64,000 nucleotides of DNA from Sediminibacterium ginsengisoli (lineage in GTDB: Bacteria > Bacteroidota > Bacteroidia > Chitinophagales > Chitinophagaceae): positions 1-64,000 of the forward strand of contig CAMBEQ010000005.1 of the NCBI GenBank assembly GCA_945865545.1, given 5' to 3'. This document shows, piece after piece, positions 18,061 to 26,891 of this stretch. The notes beneath the pieces are model-generated. The model saw only the letters and a list, made by a program, of their open reading frames with translations. It did not search any database and was not told the DNA's origin. A program made the position numbers and the translations under genes. Position 1 is the stretch's first letter. Every line of letters begins with the position of its first letter.

Positions 18061-18948
18061 CTAGTGCACTACTAAATTACTGTGTTTAGTAGCATCATAG
18101 GGAAATCTCCAACGTCTATGTGTCCATAAGTAATTAGAAGGATTTTGCTTTATTTTTTCTTCAAGTACTTTAACATACAAAGCGGTTAATTGCCCATCTT
18201 TAAAATAATTGGGCGAAGTGGTCATCACTTCATACTCAGAATGATAATATCCTCTTTTAACTCTATAAAAATGCACAAATACTTGTGCTGTATTATTTAA
18301 TTTAGCTCCTTTCTCGGGACCCTTTACAAAGGGAGTAAGTTGACCAAAAAAGGGAACCCAAAAAGCGGACAAAGGATTGCCTGGATTTTGATCGGCTGCC
18401 AATGCCATTGCATAGCGTCCTTCAGTGGCAAATTTTTGAAACTGTGCTCTAAAATTAGTAGCAGGAATCATAATACTTCCGTACCTTTTTCTTAACCCTA
18501 ATATTATTTTATTAAAATGCGGATTGCTCAAAGGCATATATACTGCAATAAATGGATAATGGCCATACTTGGCTACACCCCAATTGGCAAACTCCCAATT
18601 AAAAAAATGGCCTGCCATAATTTGTACATTCTGCCCAGTCTTGTATAAATCATTCAATACTTCTGCATTCGAACTAAACCTTTTCATAAAAGTCTTATCT
18701 GATATAGATAATAACTTAAAAGTTTCAATAAAAGAATCTGTAAATTGTCGATAAAAATCATTGGCAATTTTTTTTCTTTCAATAAGGGTCTTATTGGGAA
18801 ATGCTATGGCTAAATTTTGATTGACCACTCCTACTCGATACTTGACTACTCTTTGTAATATAAAAGCAACAACATCGCTTAACAAATACATCATTCGCCA
18901 AGGAAGTAAAGAGAATAAATAACAAAAACTATAAATAATAAAATACAT
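18061..18948 (-). CDS. LpxL/HtrB-type lipid A acyltransferase family protein
   Basis: An inner-membrane acyltransferase of the lipid A late-acylation family, 295 residues. It has an N-terminal hydrophobic anchor (about 1-30), the HX4E catalytic motif in GHFFNWE at about residue 118, and the downstream AADQNPGNP and WTHRRWRFPYD signatures. It probably adds a secondary acyl chain to lipid A or an analogous lipid. It follows ispG on the same strand with 24 bp between and converges on the rhodanese gene. Substrate chain length cannot be predicted from sequence. Confidence 0.88.
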   Translation of the reverse strand: MYFIIYSFCYLFSLLPWRMMYLLSDVVAFILQRVVKYRVGVVNQNLAIAFPNKTLIERKKIANDFYRQFTDSFIETFKLLSISDKTFMKRFSSNAEVLNDLYKTGQNVQIMAGHFFNWEFANWGVAKYGHYPFIAVYMPLSNPHFNKIILGLRKRYGSIMIPATNFRAQFQKFATEGRYAMALAADQNPGNPLSAFWVPFFGQLTPFVKGPEKGAKLNNTAQVFVHFYRVKRGYYHSEYEVMTTSPNYFKDGQLTALYVKVLEEKIKQNPSNYLWTHRRWRFPYDATKHSNLVVH

Positions 18949-18972
18949 GTAGTGATTTATTCGATCATCAAA

Positions 18973-20988
18973 TTATTGAGGAGCTATCCACGCTCCGTGT
19001 TCCTTCAAAAGTTGGATGAGTTCATCCACAGCTACCGCACTGTCTATATTTCTTTTCATCACTTCCTTCCCTTTGTACAAAGTGATCTTTCCCACTCCAC
19101 TTCCCACATAACCAAAATCGGCGTCTGCCATTTCACCAGGTCCATTTACGATACAACCCATGATGGCTATTTTCAACCCTTTTAAATGACTGGTAACACT
19201 TCTAATTTTAGCGGTGGTTTCTTGTAATTCAAATAAGGTTCTTCCACAACTAGGGCAAGAAATATATTCTGTTTTGGAAATTCTTGTTCTGGTAGCTTGC
19301 AATATTCCAAAAGCAGTCGTATTCAAAAACTGTTCCATGGAATGATTGCTAAAATAATTTCTACCTGACACTTTACCACCTTCCGTGGACAAGGCAAAGT
19401 CGGCGTGCACTTTTTCATTGACCCCCAGAAATAATCCATCCCCCATGCCATCTAGTAAAAGCGCCCCTGTTTCAGTGGCAAAATGTATTAAGTGCTCATC
19501 GGCTGTGTTCCATGCAGTTTGGGTAGTTAAAATTACCGGCTGGTTGATGTTCAATTCCATCATTCGAACCAACATCCGTCGCACTGCTGGCATAGCATGT
19601 GCCAACGGGCTGCTTAAGCAAAAAACAACCGATTTGTCTTTGGCAATTTCTAGTAATTGATCTTCTCTTATTCCGTTTTTAAACCCAAAACAATCCACTT
19701 CTACAAAGTTGATAAAAGCACTTTTACGAGTGGCTTTCAAATATTCTTTATAATCAAAAATAGGTAAGTACTTCGTACGGTCAGTTACGGTTTCCCATAA
19801 TTCAGGCGTAGTAATAACTCTTAAAGTGCCTGGTAATTCAAAATCTAATAAAGCATTTTGTAAGAAAATAAAATCTGCAGCCGCATCAGAAATATTCCAC
19901 TTGTCTGTTGCTGTATCATATTGATACCCTATCGCAATTAGATCGTCTGGGACGATGGTTTGTTGATGTCTAAAATCGGCAATCACCACAGGAACGGACT
20001 TGCTCCCAATGTTATGATTGCTTATAGTTGTTCTTCTTTTATATTCAAAAGGATTGTAAGTTAATTTTTCTATGGAGGGGATATGTTGGATTCCTTTCAT
20101 TCTATTGGCAGGATATCTTTTCACTAAATCTTTACACACAGGAATTTCTAATTCTGGATCTTCTGTTAAACTTACTCTAATAGTATCACCTATGCCATCT
20201 TCTAATAAAGTGCCAATTCCAATCGCACTTTTAATACGACCATCTTCCCCATCACCCGCTTCTGTTACTCCAAGGTGTAAAGGATAACATTCTTTAAATT
20301 CATTCTGCATTTGTTGTATCAGCAATCGATAAGCTTGCACCATTACTAGTGGATTGCTCGATTTCATGCTTAGAATAATTTGATGGTAGTCCAAGCTTCT
20401 GGCTATTCGCAAAAATTCCATTGCGCTCTCTACCATGCCCATGGCGGTATCTCCATACCTACTCATGATACGATCACTTAAGGAACCATGATTGGTACCA
20501 ATGCGCATAGCAGTTCCATGCTGCTTGCAAAGTAACACTAGAGGCGAAAATCTTTCTCTTATCCTTTCTATTTCTTCTAAATATTCCGCATCCGTATATT
20601 CAATTTGTTCAAATTTCTTTTTGTCTACATAGTTACCCGGATTCACTCTTACTTTTTCCACAATACCGGCGGCTATTTCAGCAGCATTCGGTGTAAAATG
20701 AATATCGGCAATCAAAGGGGTAGTATATCCTTTAGCGTGTAAGGAAGCTTTAATAACCACTAAATTTTCTGCTTCCGTTTTACTGGGTGCAGTAATTCTT
20801 ACTAATTCCGCTCCGGCTTCAATACAACGAATTACTTGAGCCACTGTTTTTTCAGTGTCTAAAGTATCTGTGGTGGTCATCGTTTGAACTCGTATCGGAT
20901 GGCCTCCACCAATAATTAAATTGCCCACTTTTACTTCACGGGTAATTAAACGTTGATAGCTGGTTAAAGAATTGCAATATTGTTCCAT
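18973..20988 (-). CDS. ispG: 4-hydroxy-3-methylbut-2-enyl diphosphate synthase, long form
   Basis: IspG (GcpE) is the [4Fe-4S] enzyme that converts MEcPP to HMBPP in the non-mevalonate isoprenoid pathway. At 671 residues this is the long form with an extra domain between the TIM barrel (about 1-300) and the C-terminal Fe-S domain, as in Bacteroidota, Chlamydiae and plants. Cluster ligands are visible in ISCPSCGRTLFEL (two Cys) and GCIVNGPGEM (Cys and Glu). The barrel opening is GNLIIGGGHPIRVQTMTTTDT. It lies 34 bp downstream of the class D-like lipoprotein gene and 24 bp upstream of the acyltransferase gene. Confidence 0.96.
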   Translation of the reverse strand: MEQYCNSLTSYQRLITREVKVGNLIIGGGHPIRVQTMTTTDTLDTEKTVAQVIRCIEAGAELVRITAPSKTEAENLVVIKASLHAKGYTTPLIADIHFTPNAAEIAAGIVEKVRVNPGNYVDKKKFEQIEYTDAEYLEEIERIRERFSPLVLLCKQHGTAMRIGTNHGSLSDRIMSRYGDTAMGMVESAMEFLRIARSLDYHQIILSMKSSNPLVMVQAYRLLIQQMQNEFKECYPLHLGVTEAGDGEDGRIKSAIGIGTLLEDGIGDTIRVSLTEDPELEIPVCKDLVKRYPANRMKGIQHIPSIEKLTYNPFEYKRRTTISNHNIGSKSVPVVIADFRHQQTIVPDDLIAIGYQYDTATDKWNISDAAADFIFLQNALLDFELPGTLRVITTPELWETVTDRTKYLPIFDYKEYLKATRKSAFINFVEVDCFGFKNGIREDQLLEIAKDKSVVFCLSSPLAHAMPAVRRMLVRMMELNINQPVILTTQTAWNTADEHLIHFATETGALLLDGMGDGLFLGVNEKVHADFALSTEGGKVSGRNYFSNHSMEQFLNTTAFGILQATRTRISKTEYISCPSCGRTLFELQETTAKIRSVTSHLKGLKIAIMGCIVNGPGEMADADFGYVGSGVGKITLYKGKEVMKRNIDSAVAVDELIQLLKEHGAWIAPQ

Positions 20989-21022
20989 AATTAGTATACG
21001 TAAAGTTAATTATTTTATCGAC

Positions 21023-21772
21023 CTATCTAAGTCCTTTTAAAAATCCTTGTTGTAATAAAATCGTTTTTAACAACGGCACCGAAGACTTCGAAGCTCCCTC
21101 CTTTGCTAACTCCTTGGTTTTAGCACTTGTATTTAAAACAAAGAAGTAGATATGCTTATTCTCTTCAATAAAACCTACTACCCATGAAATTTGACTCAAC
21201 GAGTCCGAGGCTTCCATATAACTTAAATGATAATTGCTATTGTCTTCTTTTGAAATCATTTTTTTAAATAGCTCCTGGCTTCGCTTTTGAAAGGGCAGCT
21301 CTTTAAAATACATTTTTTTAATAAGGCCAAGCTGTTCGTCGGCTGTGATACGCAAAGATTGATCTCTCCAAAATTCATTACTATTAGCACTTACCACTCC
21401 TTTTCCATAATGAATGGAATCAATACTTTTAATGATTGCCTCTCTTCCAAGATTGGACATTAAATTTTGGTAAAATACAATTGAATCTGCGCTTACCCAA
21501 GTAGCTTGGTTTGGATTGATGACCCCTTTGTCTAAAGCGATTAAACTTGGGATGATAAAAAAAGTATTCAAAGGACTATACGCAGAATCTTTGTATCGAG
21601 ATAAATTAGCAATAGTAAATTGACCAGAACCATTTTCTAGCAAAGCAAAACTTCCTTCTACACCTGCACTATCCAAAAGTTTTGTAATACTAGCTTCCAA
21701 TTTTACATTGTTAGGCGAGCAGCCAAAAAATAAGGCAAGTGCCATCAGGAAGGGGAAAAGTTGCTGTTTCAT
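21023..21772 (-). CDS. Lipoprotein with degenerate class D beta-lactamase-like domain
   Basis: A 249-residue lipoprotein (lipobox LFFGC, Cys18). The rest follows the class D (OXA-type) beta-lactamase and penicillin-sensor fold: YSPLNTFFIIPSLIALDKGVI matches the active-site helix region, HYGKGVVS the YGN region, EFWRDQSLRITADEQ the FWLEGxLxIS region, and SWVVGFIEENKHIYFFVLN the last strands. The catalytic residues are gone. The SxxK Ser is Asn69 and its Lys is Phe72; the KTG stretch reads as SYMEASD; the second motif is SAD with a shortened segment before it. It therefore cannot act as a beta-lactamase by the known mechanism. It lies 34 bp upstream of ispG on the same strand. Confidence 0.75.
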   Translation of the reverse strand: MKQQLFPFLMALALFFGCSPNNVKLEASITKLLDSAGVEGSFALLENGSGQFTIANLSRYKDSAYSPLNTFFIIPSLIALDKGVINPNQATWVSADSIVFYQNLMSNLGREAIIKSIDSIHYGKGVVSANSNEFWRDQSLRITADEQLGLIKKMYFKELPFQKRSQELFKKMISKEDNSNYHLSYMEASDSLSQISWVVGFIEENKHIYFFVLNTSAKTKELAKEGASKSSVPLLKTILLQQGFLKGLR

Positions 21773-21812
21773 AATACTGTTTTAACGAGGTACAAAATTA
21801 CCACTTAATACC

Positions 21813-21853
21813 AATAAAAACACCCCCATCTTATGCATTCAGTGGGGGTGTTT
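21813..21853 (-). terminator. Intrinsic terminator after the FKBP gene
   Basis: AAACACCCCCA and TGGGGGTGTTT form a perfect 11-bp stem with a 14-base loop. On the minus strand it ends in TTTTTATT, 17 bp past the FKBP stop. It separates the FKBP gene, and possibly the arginine operon upstream of it, from the class D-like lipoprotein gene. Confidence 0.88.
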
Positions 21854-21869
21854 AACAATTTTTAGGTGC

Positions 21870-22601
21870 TTATTCTATGCCCAATAGTTCTACTTCAAAT
21901 ATCAAAGTAGATCCTGGTCCAATGAATGGCCCAGCTGAACGTTCGCCATAAGCCAACTCAGAAGGAATAAATAACTTCCATTTACTGCCCAATGTCATTA
22001 GCTGTAATCCATCTTGCCAGCCTTTGATTACCCCATTCAATGGAAAGCTAATCGGCTCTCCTCTTTGAACAGAACTATCAAAAATAGATCCATCAATTAA
22101 AGTACCATGGTAATGTACTTTTACTTTACTCTTTAAAGTAGGTTTGGTGGTGTCATTGCTTGCTACAATAACTTGGTATTGCATGCCATTAGACATTTTA
22201 ACTACGCCTGGTTTTTTTGCATTTTCAGCTAAAAAATTAGCGCCCATTTCGCGATTTAGTGTGATTTTTTCTTGACTCATTTTATCTTGGTAGGTTTTAA
22301 TGCAAACGTCTAATAAACTATCTGGAATGACTCCTTTTGAAAGAAATCCAGCTAAGATACCCTTTTCAAAGACAGACATATTAATATCTTGCAATCCTTG
22401 ACCTTTCATGCTTTGAGCAATTCTATACCCCAAAGCATAAGAGGCGCTGTCTTTCCCATTTTTAATAACTAATGGAGGCGTAACGCTCATCGCTACTTTG
22501 GCATTGCCCACTTTCACTTGTTTAGCTGGAGCTTTTTTAGTTTGAGCCATAGCACTCATGGTTACTAAAACTAAACTTAAAATTAATAAGGTTTTTTTCA
22601 T
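21870..22601 (-). CDS. Exported FKBP-type peptidyl-prolyl cis-trans isomerase
   Basis: A periplasmic proline isomerase and chaperone of the FkpA/Mip type, 243 residues. A signal peptide ends at SAMAQ. The N-terminal helical FKBP_N domain spans about 45-135 (SYALGYRIAQSMKGQGL). The FKBP domain spans about 140-243 with VKVHYHGTLIDGSIFDSS, GVIKGWQDGLQLM and IPSELAYGERSAG. It lies 58 bp downstream of argH on the same strand with no terminator seen between, and a strong terminator follows, so read-through from the arginine operon is possible. Confidence 0.93.
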   Translation of the reverse strand: MKKTLLILSLVLVTMSAMAQTKKAPAKQVKVGNAKVAMSVTPPLVIKNGKDSASYALGYRIAQSMKGQGLQDINMSVFEKGILAGFLSKGVIPDSLLDVCIKTYQDKMSQEKITLNREMGANFLAENAKKPGVVKMSNGMQYQVIVASNDTTKPTLKSKVKVHYHGTLIDGSIFDSSVQRGEPISFPLNGVIKGWQDGLQLMTLGSKWKLFIPSELAYGERSAGPFIGPGSTLIFEVELLGIE

Positions 22602-22659
22602 AGTATATTTTTTTCTTCTTTAGAGGCTCAAAAATACAGTTAGGATTTGAATTATTGGC

Positions 22660-23997
22660 TTAAAGTTTCAATAATTGTTTAATTTGTTGCTCTACTTTAA
22701 CAATTTCCATAGAAGCCACCACTTTTTGCATTGTGGCCGCTATTTGAGTGGTACAAAGATTGCCTAAACTGCCTTCATGGGTATGTTTCATTTGAGTGGA
22801 ATAGCTGAATTTACCTGCTTCTATGTCCATTCCAATTTGCTTATAAGCGTCTCTAAATGGCATGCCACTTAAAACCAATTTATTCACTTCTTCCACGCTA
22901 AATAGGTATTGGTATTTAGGATCTTCCAATAAATCTTTTTTCACTTCCATATTTTGAATCATTAAAGAAGCCATCTCTATACAATTTCTAAGTTGCGTAA
23001 AGGCTGGAAATAAATGCTCTTTCAACAATTGCAAATCACGATGATAACCAGATGGCAAATTGGTCGTCATCATCATTATTTCATTGGGTAAAGCTTTAAT
23101 TCGATTGCAATAAGACCTTATTAATTCAAAAACATCTGGATTTTTTTTATGTGGCATGATGCTAGAGCCTGTGGTCAATTCTTCGGGAAATTGTATGAAA
23201 CCAAAATTTTGATTCATAAACAAACAAGCGTCCATACTTAATTTAGACAAGGTATCTGCTATATTAGCTAAGGCCATAGCGGTAACTCTTTCTGCTTTAC
23301 CACGACCCATTTGCGCATACACTACATTATAATTTAAAGTTTCAAATCCCAATAATTCCGTAGTTCTTTTTCTATTGATGGGAAAGGAAGATCCATAACC
23401 GGCAGCAGAGCCTAAAGGATTTTTATTAACGATGGTATAAGCTGCTTGCAACATGGTCATATCATCTACTAAACTTTCTGCATAAGCGCCCAGCCATAAA
23501 CCAAAGGAAGAAGGCATGGCCAATTGCAAATGCGTATAACCTGGAAGTAAATCATTTTTATGCGCTTCACTTTTTTCTTGTAGCAAAGTAAAAAAAGTTT
23601 GCACCGATGCACTCATACTAATTAATTCGGCGCGTAAAAATAATTTGATGTCTACTAAAACCTGATCATTCCTACTTCTGGCACTATGAATTTTTTTGCC
23701 CACATCTCCCAAGCTTTCGGTCAACATCATTTCTATTTGTGAATGGATGTCTTCTACACCTGGGTCCAATTTAAAATCGCCTGCTTGAATTTTTTGGTAT
23801 ATTTCAATTAAAGCTTTTTTGAGTTGTGTTTGTTCTAATGCAGTAAGTAAGCCTACTTCAGACAACATGGTAGTATGCGCAATAGATCCTAATACATCGT
23901 AGGCCGCTAAATAGGTATCCATGGCTTGATCATTGCCAATGGTAAATTTTTCTACCGCTGCTGATACCTTGCTGTTTTTTTGCCAAAGCTTACTCAT
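22660..23997 (-). CDS. argH: Argininosuccinate lyase
   Basis: Splits argininosuccinate to arginine and fumarate, the last step of arginine synthesis. The superfamily signature GSSIMPHKKNPD carries the catalytic Ser loop, and HSARSRNDQV and GYTHLQLAMP are the other conserved regions. The ORF track begins 18 bases earlier with MKKCLI. The ATG at 23997 gives the family-typical MSKLWQKN start and overlaps the preceding stop by 8 bases (ATGAGTAA), which favours translational coupling to the M20 deacylase. It is the last biosynthetic gene of the operon. Confidence 0.96.
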   Translation of the reverse strand: MSKLWQKNSKVSAAVEKFTIGNDQAMDTYLAAYDVLGSIAHTTMLSEVGLLTALEQTQLKKALIEIYQKIQAGDFKLDPGVEDIHSQIEMMLTESLGDVGKKIHSARSRNDQVLVDIKLFLRAELISMSASVQTFFTLLQEKSEAHKNDLLPGYTHLQLAMPSSFGLWLGAYAESLVDDMTMLQAAYTIVNKNPLGSAAGYGSSFPINRKRTTELLGFETLNYNVVYAQMGRGKAERVTAMALANIADTLSKLSMDACLFMNQNFGFIQFPEELTTGSSIMPHKKNPDVFELIRSYCNRIKALPNEIMMMTTNLPSGYHRDLQLLKEHLFPAFTQLRNCIEMASLMIQNMEVKKDLLEDPKYQYLFSVEEVNKLVLSGMPFRDAYKQIGMDIEAGKFSYSTQMKHTHEGSLGNLCTTQIAATMQKVVASMEIVKVEQQIKQLLKL

Positions 23998-25093
23998 GAT
24001 TAAACATTTTTTCAAGTAATTGAATATAAGTTACAATACCTTCTTCTATCTCATTAATATATATACACTCATCTGCTGTGTGGCTTCGAGCAGAATCGCC
24101 TGGTCCCATTTTTAAAGTAGGGAAAGGCATTAAGGCTTTATCAGAAGAAGTCGCCGAACCAAAATAGTTCTTACCTAATGCACTACCACATTTGACTAAT
24201 GGATGATCAACTGAAATATTGGTAGACCTTAGTCTTACACTTCTTGGTGTAACGGTTGATTTTACATGTTGTTGTACTGTAGTTACAATTTCTTCTAAAG
24301 TATACAATTCATTCACACGTACATCCACTATCAATCTACAAGTAGATGGAACCACATTGTGTTGTTTATTATCTGTTTCAATTACCGTAACACTCATCTT
24401 CACTTTACCCAACAATGGAGATACTTTGTCAAATTGAAAACTTTTAAACCACTCTACATCCGGTAATATTTTATACAAAGCGCTTTCTCCCTCTTCTCTT
24501 GCAGCATGACCTGGTTTCCCTGTAGCCACTATATCTAAAACTAATAATCCTCTTTCTGCAATGGCCATTTCCATTTGGGTGGGCTCTCCTACAATTCCAC
24601 AATCAATGGTAGGCAATTGTGGTAAAACCAATTCTATGCCATCCTGGCCCGAAATTTCTTCTTCTGCAGAAGCCACCAATACAATATTATAAGGTAAATT
24701 GGTTTGCGCATAAAAATATAAAAAGGTAGCTATTAAACTTACCAAACATCCTCCTGCATCATTACTACCTAAGCCGTATACTTTCCCATCCTGTTCAAAA
24801 GCGTTAAATGGTTCAAGTGAATAACCCTTATTAGGTTGTACCGTATCGTGGTGTGAATTTAATAATAAGGAAGGCTTATTGGAATCAAAATGTAAATTAG
24901 TGACCCAGATATTATTTTTTACTCTATTGGTTGGAATACCTCTATCTGCAAAAAACTGAGTTAATACTAAAGCGGTTTTATCTTCCTCCTTACTAAAAGA
25001 AGGAATAGCGATTAACGTTTTTAATAAGTCAATCGCCTCTTTTTGTAAGATGTTTATATTATTTGAATTGTATAGGTTATTATTAGGTGACAT
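23990..25093 (-). CDS. argE: M20-family N-acyl-citrulline (or N-acyl-ornithine) deacylase
   Basis: A zinc amidohydrolase of the M20 family, 367 residues. Metal ligands are visible in NSHHDTV, GSNDAGG, AEEEISG, GEPT and the late SHTADE. Because the operon encodes an N-acyl-ornithine transcarbamylase, the natural substrate is most likely N-acetyl- or N-succinyl-citrulline rather than acetylornithine. That is an inference from context. The start ATG shares one base with the argB stop (TAATG), and the stop overlaps the argH start by 8 bases. Confidence 0.87.
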   Translation of the reverse strand: MSPNNNLYNSNNINILQKEAIDLLKTLIAIPSFSKEEDKTALVLTQFFADRGIPTNRVKNNIWVTNLHFDSNKPSLLLNSHHDTVQPNKGYSLEPFNAFEQDGKVYGLGSNDAGGCLVSLIATFLYFYAQTNLPYNIVLVASAEEEISGQDGIELVLPQLPTIDCGIVGEPTQMEMAIAERGLLVLDIVATGKPGHAAREEGESALYKILPDVEWFKSFQFDKVSPLLGKVKMSVTVIETDNKQHNVVPSTCRLIVDVRVNELYTLEEIVTTVQQHVKSTVTPRSVRLRSTNISVDHPLVKCGSALGKNYFGSATSSDKALMPFPTLKMGPGDSARSHTADECIYINEIEEGIVTYIQLLEKMFNHE

Positions 25094-25875
25094 TAGTTGG
25101 TGATAGTGGTACCAGCAGTACCTTTGATTAATTCATCCATTCTTTCGGCTTTCCCAATAATAACCGATTGCACCCCGTGTTCAAGCGCCGAAAATGCATT
25201 ATCAATTTTGGGAATCATTCCTTCAGTTACAATTTGTTCCTCTTTGAACTTTTTGTAAAGTAGCTTGTCTAGCTTAGTAATCACTGAACTTGAATCATTG
25301 ACGTCTTTGAGCACCCCTTCTTTTTCGAAACCATAAATTAAATGTACTTGATAGGTTGTAGCCAAAGACGTAGCAATACTTTGTGCAATGGTATCGGCAT
25401 TGGTATTCAATAACTGTCCCTTGCCATCGTGCGTAATGGGTGCGATAACAAGTCTGCTATTATTTAAAAGCATTTGATTTAACAATTTGGTATTGACTGC
25501 ATCAATATCACCCACCATACCAAAATCAATTGCAGCATTAACTCTTTTATGCGCAAGTATTAAATTACCATCTACCCCCGACAAGCCTATAGCATTGACA
25601 CCCTCTGCTTGTAATTGTGCTACAATGTTTTTATTGATATAGCCCGCATACACCATGGTTACAATTTTCAAAGTAGCCTCATCTGTGATTCTTCTTCCCT
25701 CTACCATGGTTTGTTGCACACCCATTGAATCGGCCATACTAGTGGCTAATTTACCACCACCATGCACTAAAATAGCCTGACCCTTTACTTTCGCAAAAGA
25801 TTGTAAGCAAGCAGTTAACAATATAGGATTGTCTACAATATTGCCTCCTATTTTAATGACATATAATGATTCCAT
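25093..25875 (-). CDS. argB: N-acylglutamate kinase (acetylglutamate kinase family)
   Basis: Phosphorylates N-acylglutamate in the second step of arginine synthesis. It is an amino acid kinase fold of 260 residues with KIGGNIVDN at the N-terminus, the VHGGGK loop, EGRRITDEATL, the LSGVDGNL segment and the late MIPKIDNA motif. It lacks the long N-terminal helix seen in arginine-inhibited hexameric kinases, so feedback inhibition of this enzyme by arginine is less likely. That fits control by the upstream leader instead. It shares one base with the deacylase gene. Confidence 0.93.
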   Translation of the reverse strand: MESLYVIKIGGNIVDNPILLTACLQSFAKVKGQAILVHGGGKLATSMADSMGVQQTMVEGRRITDEATLKIVTMVYAGYINKNIVAQLQAEGVNAIGLSGVDGNLILAHKRVNAAIDFGMVGDIDAVNTKLLNQMLLNNSRLVIAPITHDGKGQLLNTNADTIAQSIATSLATTYQVHLIYGFEKEGVLKDVNDSSSVITKLDKLLYKKFKEEQIVTEGMIPKIDNAFSALEHGVQSVIIGKAERMDELIKGTAGTTITN

Positions 25876-25919
25876 AAATTAACTTCTCTATTTTCCTTTG
25901 TTATTGAACTCGTTTTATA

Positions 25920-26888
25920 TTATTTGCTTTTCAAAATTTCTGACAAAACAGCTTGTGCCGCCCACACTCTATTAGAAGCTTCTTTAGTCACTAAACTATT
26001 AGGGCCGTCTAATATTTCATCACTCAATTCCACATTTCTTCTTACAGGTAAACAATGCATCAGTTTGGCATTATTGGTAAGCGCTAGTTTTTTATTATTC
26101 ATCATCCATTGAGTATCGCTACACAATACCTTACCATATTGCTCATAACTACTCCAATTTTTTACATACACAAAATCGGCGTCTTTCAATGCATCGTCTT
26201 GATGGTGCGTAATGATTGCCCCATTGGTATATTCGGCAGCCAATGCATAACCTTCTGGATGGGTAATTACAAAATTAGCTTCTCCCCAAGCATTCACCCA
26301 CTGGCTAAAACTATTAGCCACGCATTGTGGAATAGGTTTGATATGGGGCGCCCAGGTTAAAACAATTTTTGGTTTCTTATTTTTAAAAGAAACATTGGAA
26401 GCGATGGACTCTTGTATAGTAATAATATCTGTTAAAGATTGTAATGGATGTAAAGTCGCCGATTCTAAGCTTACAATGGGAACTCCTGCATATTTTATAA
26501 ATTGGTTGATTATTTTTTCGCCATAATCTTCTTCTTTATTAATCAAGCCAGGAAAAGTACGAATACATACTATATCAAAATAGTTCCCCAAAATAGGTGC
26601 CGCATCTTTAATATGCTCTACTGTAGTTCCATTCATGATAGCTCCTTCTGCAAATTCTAAAGCCCAGCCTTCTTTGTCTACATTAAAAACAATGGGTTCC
26701 ATTCCCAAATTTTGTGCAGCCACTTGTGTACTTAATCTGGTTCTTAAACTAGGATTTAAAAATAATAGTCCAATACGTTTATTAGCCCCCAATGATTTAT
26801 CTAAAAAAGGTTGCGCTTTATATTCTAATGCCTTTTTTACCAATGCATTAATATCAGAAACATCTTTTACTGAAATAAACTGTTTCAT
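25920..26888 (-). CDS. argF': N-acylornithine carbamoyltransferase (acetyl- or succinyl-ornithine type)
   Basis: A transcarbamylase of the ArgF' group, which carbamoylates N-acylated ornithine instead of free ornithine. The carbamoyl phosphate loop is FLNPSLRTR where ornithine enzymes have STRT. HCLPVRRN, LTWAPHIKPIPQ and the LHPLQSLTD segment match the Bacteroides fragilis succinylornithine enzyme well. The residue that separates acetyl (Glu) from succinyl (Pro) enzymes is Val90 here, within MNGTTVEH. A small uncharged residue should favour succinylornithine, but neither is proven. The gene begins 3 bp after argD and is 322 residues long. Confidence 0.9.
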   Translation of the reverse strand: MKQFISVKDVSDINALVKKALEYKAQPFLDKSLGANKRIGLLFLNPSLRTRLSTQVAAQNLGMEPIVFNVDKEGWALEFAEGAIMNGTTVEHIKDAAPILGNYFDIVCIRTFPGLINKEEDYGEKIINQFIKYAGVPIVSLESATLHPLQSLTDIITIQESIASNVSFKNKKPKIVLTWAPHIKPIPQCVANSFSQWVNAWGEANFVITHPEGYALAAEYTNGAIITHHQDDALKDADFVYVKNWSSYEQYGKVLCSDTQWMMNNKKLALTNNAKLMHCLPVRRNVELSDEILDGPNSLVTKEASNRVWAAQAVLSEILKSK

Positions 26889-26891
26889 AAT

